The position numbers and the translations under genes are program-made. From Pseudomonas frederiksbergensis (lineage in GTDB: Bacteria > Pseudomonadota > Gammaproteobacteria > Pseudomonadales > Pseudomonadaceae): DNA of 64,000 nucleotides. The notes beneath the pieces were generated by a model. It was not told the origin of the DNA. It saw only the letters and a list, made by a program, of their open reading frames with translations, and ran no database searches. Below, piece after piece: positions 35,585 through 43,950 of this stretch (positions within the stretch are counted from its first letter, which is position 1; each line of letters starts with the position of its first letter). The stretch is from assembly GCF_000802155.2 (NCBI RefSeq), contig NZ_JQGJ02000010.1, forward strand, positions 124,001 through 188,000, written 5' to 3'.

Positions 35585-37263
35585 ATTGGATAACGCTTGA
35601 GCAGATCTTGCTCGAGGCCATGCCGGACCGCACTGTAGCCGTTGGTCCGGCATTGGATCACGCACAACTGCGCGCGGACGCGCTATGCCTGGCCGCAGGA
35701 TTGCAGGCCCGGGGCATCCGGCGCGTGGCCGTGCATCTCGACGATGCGGCGGACCTGGCGATTGCCCTCCTCGGCGCCTGGCGAGCCGGCGCGCGCGTGC
35801 TGCTGCCCGCTGACCTGCAAGCCCAGACGCGCCAGCGCTGGTCGGCCGAGGTCGACCTATGGCTGACCGACCTGCCCGGCGACACGCAACCCGCCGACCT
35901 CCGGCAGGCGCCGCTGGAACCCGCCCAACTGGATCTCGACCAGTGCTGGTTGACCTTGTGTACCTCCGGCTCCAGTGGCGAGCCCAAGCGCATCGAGAAA
36001 ACCCTGCGCCAGTTGAGCAATGAAATCCAGGCGCTGGAGCAATTGTGGGGCGCCGATCTTGGACCTGTGGCCTGCATGATCGGCAGCGTCGCCGCCCAGC
36101 ATATCTATGGCTTGCTGTTCCGGGTGCTATGGCCGCTGTGCGCCGGGCGCACTTTCGTTCGTCGGCAACTGGCCTTCCCGGAAGATATGCAGCGCGCCAG
36201 TCGCGAGCACCCGGCGTTCGCCTGGATCGCCAGCCCGGCCCTGCTCAAGCGCATGGGCGACAACCTCGACTGGCCGGCCTTGGGCAGCGTACGCCGGGTG
36301 TTTTCCTCCGGCGGCGCCTTGCCTGCCGAGGCGGCCCGCAGTCTCGAACAGCGCCTGGGCCAATGGCCGACGGAAGTATTCGGCAGCTCGGAAACCGGCG
36401 GCATCGCCTGGCGCCAGGGCGGCAATTTGTGGCAGCCCTTCGCCGGTGTCGAGCTGAGCCAGGACGGTGACGGCGCCTTGCTGATTGCCTCGCCTTATCT
36501 GCCGGCCGGTCATGTGGAACACACCGCCGACGCGGCGCGGATCTCCCCTGACGGGCGTTTCGAATTGCTCGGCCGCCTGGACCGCATCGTCAAGCTCGAA
36601 GAAAAGCGCATCTCACTGCCGATGCTGGAACAGGCGTTGGCGGCCCACGAATGGGTCAGCGAAGCACGGCTGGGCGTCGTGCAGGAGAGTCGCGCCTCCC
36701 TCGGCGCCTTGCTGGTGCTCAGCGAAGCCGGCTTGCTTGCCCTGCGCAATCTAGGCCGGCGAGCCGTTACCCAGTCCCTGCGCCAATACTTGAGCGGGCA
36801 TTGTGAAACCTTGGCGCTGCCCCGACGCTGGCGCTGGCTGCGGCAATTGCCGTTGAACGCACAAGGCAAGCTGCCCCAGGCCGAAGTCGAAGCCGTGCTG
36901 ATGGCACCGCGTCCGAAAGCCCCCGAGGTGCTTGAACAAATTGAAACCGACGGCGAATGGAGCCTGCGCCTGGCCGTACCGCCCGACTTGGCGTACTTCA
37001 GCGGCCACTTTCCCACCGCGCCGGTTCTTCCGGGGGTGGTACAGGTCGATTGGGCCTTGAGCCTGGGCCACCAATTGCTGGACCTGCCGCCCCGGTTCGT
37101 CGGCATGGAAGTGCTGAAATTCCAGCAGCTGGTGCGCCCCGGAGATGAAGTGCAACTGCACCTGCGCTTCGATCGTGAGCGCGGCAAGTTGTATTTCGCT
37201 TACCGCAATGACACCGCGGCGTGCTCCAGTGGACGGATTGTGTTGGGGGAAAACAATGCCTAG
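35581..37263 (+). CDS. Aryl starter acyl-CoA/ACP ligase fused to a hot-dog dehydratase
   Basis: 560 aa. Adenylation domain about 1-445 with the core motifs LCTSGSSGEPKRIEKT (A3), VFGSSETGGIAW (A5), ELLGRLDRIVKLEEKR (A7/A8) and the catalytic Lys in LNAQGKLPQAE (A10). The last about 105 residues form a FabA/FabZ-type hot-dog domain (FSGHFPTAPVLPGVVQVDW). These correspond to separate ApeH (starter activation) and ApeI (dehydratase) proteins in E. coli as I recall. It would activate the aryl acid and also take part in dehydration. Confidence 0.85.
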   Translation: MNWITLEQILLEAMPDRTVAVGPALDHAQLRADALCLAAGLQARGIRRVAVHLDDAADLAIALLGAWRAGARVLLPADLQAQTRQRWSAEVDLWLTDLPGDTQPADLRQAPLEPAQLDLDQCWLTLCTSGSSGEPKRIEKTLRQLSNEIQALEQLWGADLGPVACMIGSVAAQHIYGLLFRVLWPLCAGRTFVRRQLAFPEDMQRASREHPAFAWIASPALLKRMGDNLDWPALGSVRRVFSSGGALPAEAARSLEQRLGQWPTEVFGSSETGGIAWRQGGNLWQPFAGVELSQDGDGALLIASPYLPAGHVEHTADAARISPDGRFELLGRLDRIVKLEEKRISLPMLEQALAAHEWVSEARLGVVQESRASLGALLVLSEAGLLALRNLGRRAVTQSLRQYLSGHCETLALPRRWRWLRQLPLNAQGKLPQAEVEAVLMAPRPKAPEVLEQIETDGEWSLRLAVPPDLAYFSGHFPTAPVLPGVVQVDWALSLGHQLLDLPPRFVGMEVLKFQQLVRPGDEVQLHLRFDRERGKLYFAYRNDTAACSSGRIVLGENNA

Positions 37264-37269
37264 CCACCA

Positions 37270-37424
37270 GCACGCATCACTGTGGCCGGGGAGCTTGCGC
37301 CCGTTCGAGTGCGAAGCGCTCGCATTTGAAACGCAAGGGGCCGCTTCGCCCGAAGCGTCGGACCGGCCCAGCGGGAGCAAGCTCCCTCGCCACAAAAAAT
37401 TCCTTTGCCACAAGGGCAGAGCCC
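37270..37424. repeat. REP-like palindrome inside the operon
   Basis: CTGTGGCCGGGGAGCTTGCG and the opposing GGGAGCAAGCTCCCTCGCCAC lie in the only sizeable gap (161 bp) of the cluster. A strong GGGAGCaAGCTCCC hairpin at about 37371 could attenuate transcription of downstream genes. Confidence 0.65.
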
Positions 37425-38159
37425 ATGCATAACCCCTGCGCCGTCATCCCCGTCTACAACCATGAAACCGCCATCGCGACGGTGGTCCAGACATTGCTCG
37501 GCAACGGCTTGCCCTGCGTGCTGGTGGACGATGCCAGCAGCCCGGCCTGCGCGACGGTGCTTGAACAGCTGGCCGAAAACGAACGGGTTCACCTGGTCCG
37601 GCTAGCGGTCAACCAGGGCAAGGGCGGCGCGGTGATGACCGGCCTGCGGGAGGCTTCGCGCCTGGGCTTCAGCCACGCCTTGCAGGTCGACGCCGATGGG
37701 CAGCACGACCTTAGCGACGTGCGCATCTTCATCGAGCAATCCCGCGCTCACCCGGACGCGCTGATCTGCGGCTACCCGCTGTACGACGCCAGCGTGCCGA
37801 AAGGCCGCCTGTACGCGCGCTACCTGACCCATGTCATGGTCTGGATCAACAGCCTGTCCCTGCAAATCCGCGATTCGATGTGCGGCTTCAGAGTCTACCC
37901 GCTGGGGCCGACGTTGGCGGTGATCGACTCGGCAAACATCGGCAAGCGCATGGATTTCGATTCCGACATCCTTGTGCGCCTGTCCTGGCGCAACCAGCCG
38001 ATGCGCTGGCTGCAAACCCGCGTGCATTATCCGTTGGACGGTGTCTCGCACTTTCGCCTGTTCCACGACAACGTGCTGATCTCCCGCATGCACACCCGGT
38101 TGTTCTTCGGCATGCTGGTGCGCTTGCCGATGATTCTCTGGCAACGGTGGCGCCCATGA
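37425..38159 (+). CDS. Family 2 glycosyltransferase, DPM1-like
   Basis: 244 aa, soluble GT2 fold: CAVIPVYNHETAIATVV at the N-terminus, LVDDASSP, NQGKGGAVMTGLREA and the DXD-like metal motif VDADGQHD. Similar to dolichol-phosphate mannosyltransferase-type enzymes. In APE clusters it is thought to help build the lipid or sugar anchor. The frame is open further upstream, but ATG 37425 begins the family motif. It overlaps the next gene by 4 bp. Confidence 0.85.
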   Translation: MHNPCAVIPVYNHETAIATVVQTLLGNGLPCVLVDDASSPACATVLEQLAENERVHLVRLAVNQGKGGAVMTGLREASRLGFSHALQVDADGQHDLSDVRIFIEQSRAHPDALICGYPLYDASVPKGRLYARYLTHVMVWINSLSLQIRDSMCGFRVYPLGPTLAVIDSANIGKRMDFDSDILVRLSWRNQPMRWLQTRVHYPLDGVSHFRLFHDNVLISRMHTRLFFGMLVRLPMILWQRWRP

Positions 38160-39094
38160 GCGCAGACAAACAGCACTGGGCGGACCGCCAGGAGCGCGGC
38201 AGTTTCTGGCTGATGAAACTCACGGCGTTTGCCGCCAAGGTGTTGGGCCGTCGACTACTGACCCCGGTCCTGTACGGCATCGTCCTGTACTTCTTCGCTT
38301 TCGGTCGCAGCGCTCGGCACGCGGCCTGGCAATATCAGCAGCGCCTCGCCGGCTGGAGCGGCCGCCCCGAACTGCGTCCGTCTCATCGGCGCGTCTTCGG
38401 CCAGTTCATGGCCTTTGCCGACTCCCTGCTCGACAAGCTCGACGTCTGGAACGGCAAGCTGAGCATCGATCAGATCGAGATCGTCGACCCGGCACTGCTG
38501 CGCAATCACCTGCGCGACGCACGCGGGCAGATGCTGGTCGGCGCGCACCTGGGCAACCTGGAAATGTGCCGGGCCCTGGCGGAGCTGGGCGAGAAAGTCA
38601 CCATGAACGTGCTGGTGCACACCAAGCACGCCGAGCAGTTCAATCGCCTGCTGGGCGAAGCCGGTGCCACGCACTTGCGGCTGATCCAGGTCAGCGAGCT
38701 GGACCCGGTGATCATGCTGCAACTGAGCGAACGCCTGGAGCGCGGCGAATGGCTGGCGATAGCCGGCGACCGCGTACCGCTGCATGGCGGGCGTAGCGTG
38801 ACCGTGGATTTCATGGGCTACCCGGCCGCATTCCCGCAAGGCCCCTGGCTGCTGGCCGGCCTGTTGAAATGCCCGGTCAACCTGTTGATGTGCCTCAAGC
38901 ACGAGGGACGCTATCGCGTCACCCTCGAACCCTTCGCCGATGCCGTGGCGTGGAAGCGCAACGACCGCGAACAAGTGATCGCCCACTGGGCCGCCCGCTA
39001 CGCAGAGCGCTTGGCGCAGTACTGCCTCCAGGGCCCGCAACAGTGGTTCAATTTCTACCCATTCTGGAAGACCGATGACGATGCCCACTCTTGA
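38156..39094 (+). CDS. LpxL/HtrB-type lysophospholipid acyltransferase
   Basis: 312 aa. One N-terminal membrane helix (about 35-55), then the acyltransferase domain with the catalytic motif GAHLGNLE (HX4E) and GDRVPLHGGRSVTVDFMG. Late acyltransferases of this class use acyl-ACP, fitting transfer of the polyenoyl group from ACP to an anchor. ATGA overlap with the preceding gene; the ammonia-lyase gene begins 20 bp before its stop. Confidence 0.85.
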   Translation: MSADKQHWADRQERGSFWLMKLTAFAAKVLGRRLLTPVLYGIVLYFFAFGRSARHAAWQYQQRLAGWSGRPELRPSHRRVFGQFMAFADSLLDKLDVWNGKLSIDQIEIVDPALLRNHLRDARGQMLVGAHLGNLEMCRALAELGEKVTMNVLVHTKHAEQFNRLLGEAGATHLRLIQVSELDPVIMLQLSERLERGEWLAIAGDRVPLHGGRSVTVDFMGYPAAFPQGPWLLAGLLKCPVNLLMCLKHEGRYRVTLEPFADAVAWKRNDREQVIAHWAARYAERLAQYCLQGPQQWFNFYPFWKTDDDAHS

Positions 39095-40619
39095 GCCGGT
39101 AACCTTCGGCGAACGCCCCCTGCGCATTGAAGATGTGCTGGCCCTGGCCAACCGCCAGGCGCCGACGCAGTTGCAGAATGACCCGGCCTTCCGTCAACGC
39201 ATCGCCAAGGGTGCGCAATTTCTCGATTCCCTGCTGGACAAGGAAGGCGTCATCTATGGTGTGACCACCGGCTACGGAGACTCCTGCGTGGTGGCCGTGC
39301 CGCTGCACCACGTCGAAGCCCTGCCACGTCACCTGTACACATTCCACGGCTGCGGCCTGGGCAAACTGCTCGACGCCCAGGCTACCCGTGCGGTGCTGGC
39401 GGCGCGTTTGCAGTCGCTGTGCCACGGGGTATCAGGGGTGCGGGTTGAGCTGCTGGAACGCCTCCAGGCCTTCCTCGAACACGACATCCTGCCGCTGATT
39501 CCGGAAGAAGGCTCGGTGGGCGCCAGCGGCGACTTGACCCCGCTGTCCTACGTCGCCGCCACACTGTCCGGCGAACGGGAAGTGATGTTCCGTGGCGAGC
39601 GGCGCCTGGCCGCCGACGTTCATCGGGAGCTGGGCTGGACGCCACTGGTGTTGCGGCCCAAGGAAGCCCTGGCGCTGATGAACGGCACCGCCGTGATGAC
39701 CGGCCTGGCCTGCCTGGCCTTCGCCCGCGCCGACTACCTGTTGCAACTGGCGACCCGCATCACCGCGCTGAACGTCGTCGCCCTGCAAGGCAATCCGGAG
39801 CATTTCGACGAACGCCTGTTCGCCGCCAAGCCGCATCCGGGGCAGATGCAAGTCGCCGCGTGGCTGCGCAAGGACCTGGCGATCGACGCCCCGACCGCAC
39901 CGCTGCATCGCCTGCAGGACCGCTACTCCCTGCGCTGCGCCCCCCATGTGCTCGGGGTCTTGGCCGACAGCCTGGGCTGGCTGCGCGGGTTCATCGAGAC
40001 CGAACTCAACAGCGCCAACGACAACCCGATCATCGACGCCGAAGCCGAGCGCGTGTTGCACGGTGGGCATTTCTACGGCGGGCACATCGCCTTCGCCATG
40101 GACAGTCTGAAGAACCTGGTGGCCAACGTCGCCGACCTGCTGGACCGCCAACTCGCCCTGCTGGTGGACGAGCGCTACAACCATGGCCTGCCGAGCAACC
40201 TGTCCGGCGCCAGCGCCGAGCGGGCGATGCTCAATCATGGTTTTAAGGCCGTGCAGATCGGCACCAGCGCCTGGACCGCCGAAGCCCTGAAAAACACCAT
40301 GCCGGCCAGCGTGTTCTCGCGCTCCACCGAGTGCCACAACCAGGACAAGGTGAGCATGGGCACCATCGCCGCCCGGGACGCCATCCGTGTGCTGGAACTG
40401 ACCGAACAAGTCGCCGCCGCCACCTTGCTCGCCGCCAACCAGGGCGTGTGGCTGCGCAGCCGTGCCGATGACGCGCGACCGCTGCCGCCGGCCCTGGCCG
40501 CCATGCACCAACAACTGGCCGAGGACTTCCCGCCGGTCATTGAAGACCGCGCCCTGGAAGGCGAACTGCGCCTGTGCCTGCAACGCATTGCCGAACAACA
40601 CTGGAGGCTGCATGCGTAG
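39075..40619 (+). CDS. MIO-dependent aromatic amino acid ammonia-lyase (HAL/TAL family)
   Basis: 514 aa. The Ala150-Ser151-Gly152 triad within GSVGASGDLTPLSYVAA forms the MIO cofactor. GVTTGYGDSC and RSTECHNQDKVSMGT are further conserved active-site segments. It would deaminate tyrosine, phenylalanine or histidine to the acrylic acid. In this operon, supply of a coumarate- or cinnamate-like starter is inferred. The region normally deciding substrate reads LPRHLYTFHGCGLG, which differs from the HAL, PAL and TAL patterns I remember, so the substrate is open. Confidence 0.85.
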   Translation: MTMPTLEPVTFGERPLRIEDVLALANRQAPTQLQNDPAFRQRIAKGAQFLDSLLDKEGVIYGVTTGYGDSCVVAVPLHHVEALPRHLYTFHGCGLGKLLDAQATRAVLAARLQSLCHGVSGVRVELLERLQAFLEHDILPLIPEEGSVGASGDLTPLSYVAATLSGEREVMFRGERRLAADVHRELGWTPLVLRPKEALALMNGTAVMTGLACLAFARADYLLQLATRITALNVVALQGNPEHFDERLFAAKPHPGQMQVAAWLRKDLAIDAPTAPLHRLQDRYSLRCAPHVLGVLADSLGWLRGFIETELNSANDNPIIDAEAERVLHGGHFYGGHIAFAMDSLKNLVANVADLLDRQLALLVDERYNHGLPSNLSGASAERAMLNHGFKAVQIGTSAWTAEALKNTMPASVFSRSTECHNQDKVSMGTIAARDAIRVLELTEQVAAATLLAANQGVWLRSRADDARPLPPALAAMHQQLAEDFPPVIEDRALEGELRLCLQRIAEQHWRLHA

Positions 40620-41037
40620 CCAAGGCGTTCTGCACGTCGACACCCAGATCGTGGTGCCGTTTTTCGATGTCGATTCGATGAACGTGGTCTGGCATGGCCA
40701 CTACGTCAAATACCTCGAAGTGGCGCGCTGCGCCCTGCTCGACCTGATCGGTCACAACTATAACGACATGCTCGAATCGGGGCATGCGTGGCCAGTGATC
40801 GACTTGCAGTTGCGCTACGTACGCGGCGCCGTGTTCGGCCAGGCCCTGAACGTGCGCGCCAGTCTGGTGGAGTGGGAAAACCGGCTCAAGATCAACTACC
40901 TGATCAGCGACGCCGTAACCGGCGAACGCTTCACCCGTGCCAGTTCAGTGCAAGTGGCCGTGGACATGGCCACTCGCGAAATGCTGCTGGCCTCGCCCCG
41001 AGTGTTTGTCGAAGCGGTCGAGAGGAAACTGTCATGA
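40612..41037 (+). CDS. Acyl thioesterase, 4-hydroxybenzoyl-CoA thioesterase fold
   Basis: 141 aa hot-dog protein. The motif FFDVDSMNVVWHGHYVKYLE (Asp and WHG/HYxxY region) defines the 4HBT/YbgC type. It probably releases or edits acyl-ACP/CoA intermediates in the polyene pathway. TGGAGG stands 4 nt before ATG 40612, and both ends overlap neighbours. Confidence 0.88.
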   Translation: MRSQGVLHVDTQIVVPFFDVDSMNVVWHGHYVKYLEVARCALLDLIGHNYNDMLESGHAWPVIDLQLRYVRGAVFGQALNVRASLVEWENRLKINYLISDAVTGERFTRASSVQVAVDMATREMLLASPRVFVEAVERKLS

Positions 41038-41627
41038 AGCGCCTGTTCACCTGCCTGGTGCTGTGCTGCCTGTCGCCGCTGGCCCAGGCGTTCGATCTGC
41101 AGCAATTGAGCGACCAACTGGCCCGCCCGGACGTGATCCACGGCCAGTTCATCCAGGAAAAACACCTGCGCGCCCTGCCCCAGCCCCTCACCAGCAAGGG
41201 CCGCTTCGTGCTGGCGAAAAACCACGGCCTGCTGTGGCTGTTGCAGACGCCGTTGCAACAGGATTACCGCATCACCAGCAAAGGCATCGCCCGACGGGAC
41301 GGCAGCACGTGGCAGATGCTGCCGAACAAGAGCGCCGGCGCCGAGCAGAACCGGTTGTTCCTGGCGGTATTGCAGGGCGACAGCAGCGGCTTGCAGCGCG
41401 ACTTCGAACTGAGCCTGTCGGGCGAGGCGCAACAATGGAAACTCACCCTGACCCCGCGCTCGGTGCTGCTCAAGCAGGTCTTCAACCAGATCAACATTGA
41501 TGGCGGCGAGCTGGTGCAGCGCATTGAATTGCTGGAAACCCAGGGCGACAGCACGGTGCTGCGCATGCAGGACACCACGAGCGAGCAACCCTTGAGCGCA
41601 GCGGAGCAACATGACTTTGCCGAGTGA
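41034..41627 (+). CDS. LolA-like periplasmic lipoprotein carrier
   Basis: 197 aa. Cleavable signal peptide (1-19, ending AQA), then a LolA-type half-barrel sequence (VIHGQFIQEKHLRALPQPLT, GRFVLAKNHGLLWLLQTPL). Such LolA paralogues are regular members of aryl polyene clusters and are thought to carry the lipid-linked product across the periplasm. Followed immediately by the MMPL exporter gene, overlapping by 17 bp. Confidence 0.85.
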   Translation: MKRLFTCLVLCCLSPLAQAFDLQQLSDQLARPDVIHGQFIQEKHLRALPQPLTSKGRFVLAKNHGLLWLLQTPLQQDYRITSKGIARRDGSTWQMLPNKSAGAEQNRLFLAVLQGDSSGLQRDFELSLSGEAQQWKLTLTPRSVLLKQVFNQINIDGGELVQRIELLETQGDSTVLRMQDTTSEQPLSAAEQHDFAE

Positions 41628-43950
41628 ACGGAGGCTGCCGCGGCTGTTCCTGATCCTGCTGCTGGCAGTGCTGGCGCTCGCCGGTTGGCAATGGCGCAAC
41701 GGCGCGCCGCTGTCGGCGAACCTGATGGAGTTGGTGCCGGGTACAACGCCGAATGCGCTTGAGCTGATCGCTGAACAACGCATGCAGGAACCGCTGAACC
41801 GTGAAGTGCTGGTGCTGGTTGGCCATGCCGATCGCCAGCAAGCCGTCGCCCTGGCGCAAGCGCTGGGCGGGCAATGGCAAGTCAGCGGCTTGTTCGACAA
41901 GGTCCAATGGACGCTCCAGGCCGACTTGCCGGCGCTGCGCAGGCAATTGCTCGATGGCCGGCTGGCCATGCTTTCGGCGGCTGACCGGCAACAACTGATC
42001 GATCATCCCGAGGCCTTTATCCAACAGCGGGTACAAGCGCTGTTCGACCCGTTCAGCGGCTTCAGCCTGGTGCCGAGCCAGGACGACTGGCTCGGCCTGA
42101 CCGGGCGTATCCAGAACAGCCAGCCTCAACGCGGCGCCATACAACTGGACGTGGGCAGCGGTGCGCTGGTCGCCGAAGCCGACGGCAAGCATTGGGTCAT
42201 GTTGCGGGCGCGCACCCAGGGCAATGCCTTTGACATGAACTTGCCGCTGCATGTCGCCGATCTGCTGCAACGCAGCCGCGAGCACGCAAGCCAGGCCCAA
42301 GGCCAGCTCTTGGCCGCCAGCGGCCTGCTCTACGCCGCCAGCGGACAGCGGCAGGCGTCGCGGGAAATCACCTGGGTCGGTGGCGGCGCAACGGTCGGCA
42401 TCCTGTTGCTGCTGTTGCTGGCGTTCCGTCGATTTTCCGTGTGGCTGGCATTCGTGCCGGTGCTGGTGGGCATGTTGTTCGGTGCGGTGGCCTGCGTGGC
42501 GTTGTTCGGCCGCATGCACGTCATGACCCTGGTCCTGGGTTCGAGCCTGATCGGCGTTGCCGTGGATTATCCGCTGCACTATTTGTCCAAGAGCTGGAGC
42601 CTCAAGCCGTGGCGTAGCTGGCCGGCCTTGCGCCTCACCCTGCCGGGCCTGAGCCTGAGCCTGGCGACCACCTGTATCGGGTATCTTGCCCTGGCCTGGA
42701 CGCCTTTCCCGGCCTTGACCCAGATCGCGATTTTTTCCGCCGCAGGCCTGGTCGGCGCTTATCTGACAGCGGTCTGCCTGTTGCCGGCGTTGCTCAAGCG
42801 CGCGGACCTGCGCCCCGCCCAGTGGCCATTGCGGGTGTGCGAAAACCTGCTCCAGTGCCGCGAAGCATTGCTGGCTCGGGTGCGCACACCCGTCCTGCTC
42901 GCGCTGCTGCTGGCCTTCTGTGGTGGGGGCCTCTGGCAATTAAGCAGCAAGAACGACATTCGCCAGTGGATCGGTACGCCCCAGCACCTGACCGACGAAG
43001 CCCGCGATGTCGCCCGCATCACCGGCTTCCAGCCCACCAGCCAGTTCTTCCTGATCCGTGCCGACGACCAGGCACAACTGCTGGAGCGCCAGAGCGCGCT
43101 CAACGAGCGGCTCGACCAGTTGATCGGCCTGGAAAAACTCCAAGGCTACTTGTCCCTCAATCAATTGGTCAGCCCGCCTGCCGAGCAACAAAAAGTCCGC
43201 GAGGCGCTGGGCCGGTTGCCGGCGTTCTGGCAGCCGTTGCTGGAGGTGGGAGTGCCGGTCGCCGCGCTGCAAGCGGAGTTGAAGCAATTGCAGGCCCTGC
43301 CCGTGGCCGACATCGACGCCGCGCTGGCCGGCCCCCTGGCCGAGCCCTATCGCACGCTCTGGCTCGGCCCGACAGCGCAAGGCGTAGCGGCGGTGGTCAG
43401 CCTACAAGGCTTGAACGATGCCGCGCTGTTAAGAGTCCAGGCGGTGGACTTGCCCGGCGTGCAACTGGTCGATCGCCTGGGCGATCTCAACCGCGTCTTC
43501 GCCGCCACGCAAGTCAGCGCGGCCGAATTGAAACTGGCCTCCTGCGTGCTGATCGTTCTGGTGCTGATCTGGCCGTTCGGCGTCGGCGGCGCCTTGCGCA
43601 TCGTCGCGCTGCCGTTGCTGGCCGCGCTGTGCAGCCTGGCGAGCCTCGGCTGGCTGGGGCAGCCATTGACGCTGTTCAGCCTGTTCGGCCTATTGTTGGT
43701 GACGGCCATCGGCGTCGACTACGCCATCCTCATGCGCGAGCAGATTGGCGGCGCCGCCGTGAGCCTGCTGGGCACGCTACTGGCGGCGATCACCACTTGG
43801 CTGTCGTTCGGCCTGCTGGCGCTGTCGAGCACGCCGGCGGTAAGCAATTTCGGTCTGGCGGTGAGCCTCGGACTGGCGTTCAGTTTCATGCTCGCGCCGT
43901 GGGCCGGACGGCCGGCCCATGGGGTCAAGGCTGCGGAGCCGGTCCAATGA
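41611..43950 (+). CDS. MMPL/RND-family exporter of the aryl polyene cluster
   Basis: 779 aa with two halves, each a periplasmic domain followed by about five to six helices: TM1 about 9-26, the first group at about 250-405 (TWVGGGATVGILLLLLLAFR), a second single helix at about 427 and a second group at about 640-770. The FGVDYA-like motif appears as VAVDYPLHYL and IGVDYAILMREQ. It probably extracts the lipid-anchored polyene from the inner membrane and hands it to the LolA-like protein. Confidence 0.87.
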   Translation: MTLPSERRLPRLFLILLLAVLALAGWQWRNGAPLSANLMELVPGTTPNALELIAEQRMQEPLNREVLVLVGHADRQQAVALAQALGGQWQVSGLFDKVQWTLQADLPALRRQLLDGRLAMLSAADRQQLIDHPEAFIQQRVQALFDPFSGFSLVPSQDDWLGLTGRIQNSQPQRGAIQLDVGSGALVAEADGKHWVMLRARTQGNAFDMNLPLHVADLLQRSREHASQAQGQLLAASGLLYAASGQRQASREITWVGGGATVGILLLLLLAFRRFSVWLAFVPVLVGMLFGAVACVALFGRMHVMTLVLGSSLIGVAVDYPLHYLSKSWSLKPWRSWPALRLTLPGLSLSLATTCIGYLALAWTPFPALTQIAIFSAAGLVGAYLTAVCLLPALLKRADLRPAQWPLRVCENLLQCREALLARVRTPVLLALLLAFCGGGLWQLSSKNDIRQWIGTPQHLTDEARDVARITGFQPTSQFFLIRADDQAQLLERQSALNERLDQLIGLEKLQGYLSLNQLVSPPAEQQKVREALGRLPAFWQPLLEVGVPVAALQAELKQLQALPVADIDAALAGPLAEPYRTLWLGPTAQGVAAVVSLQGLNDAALLRVQAVDLPGVQLVDRLGDLNRVFAATQVSAAELKLASCVLIVLVLIWPFGVGGALRIVALPLLAALCSLASLGWLGQPLTLFSLFGLLLVTAIGVDYAILMREQIGGAAVSLLGTLLAAITTWLSFGLLALSSTPAVSNFGLAVSLGLAFSFMLAPWAGRPAHGVKAAEPVQ

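Noticed and set aside
42822..43946. N-terminal extension of the antiporter frame into the MMPL gene
   Set aside because: Arg/Pro-rich shadow sequence. The antiporter helices begin at ATG 43947, which overlaps the MMPL stop in the way usual for this operon.
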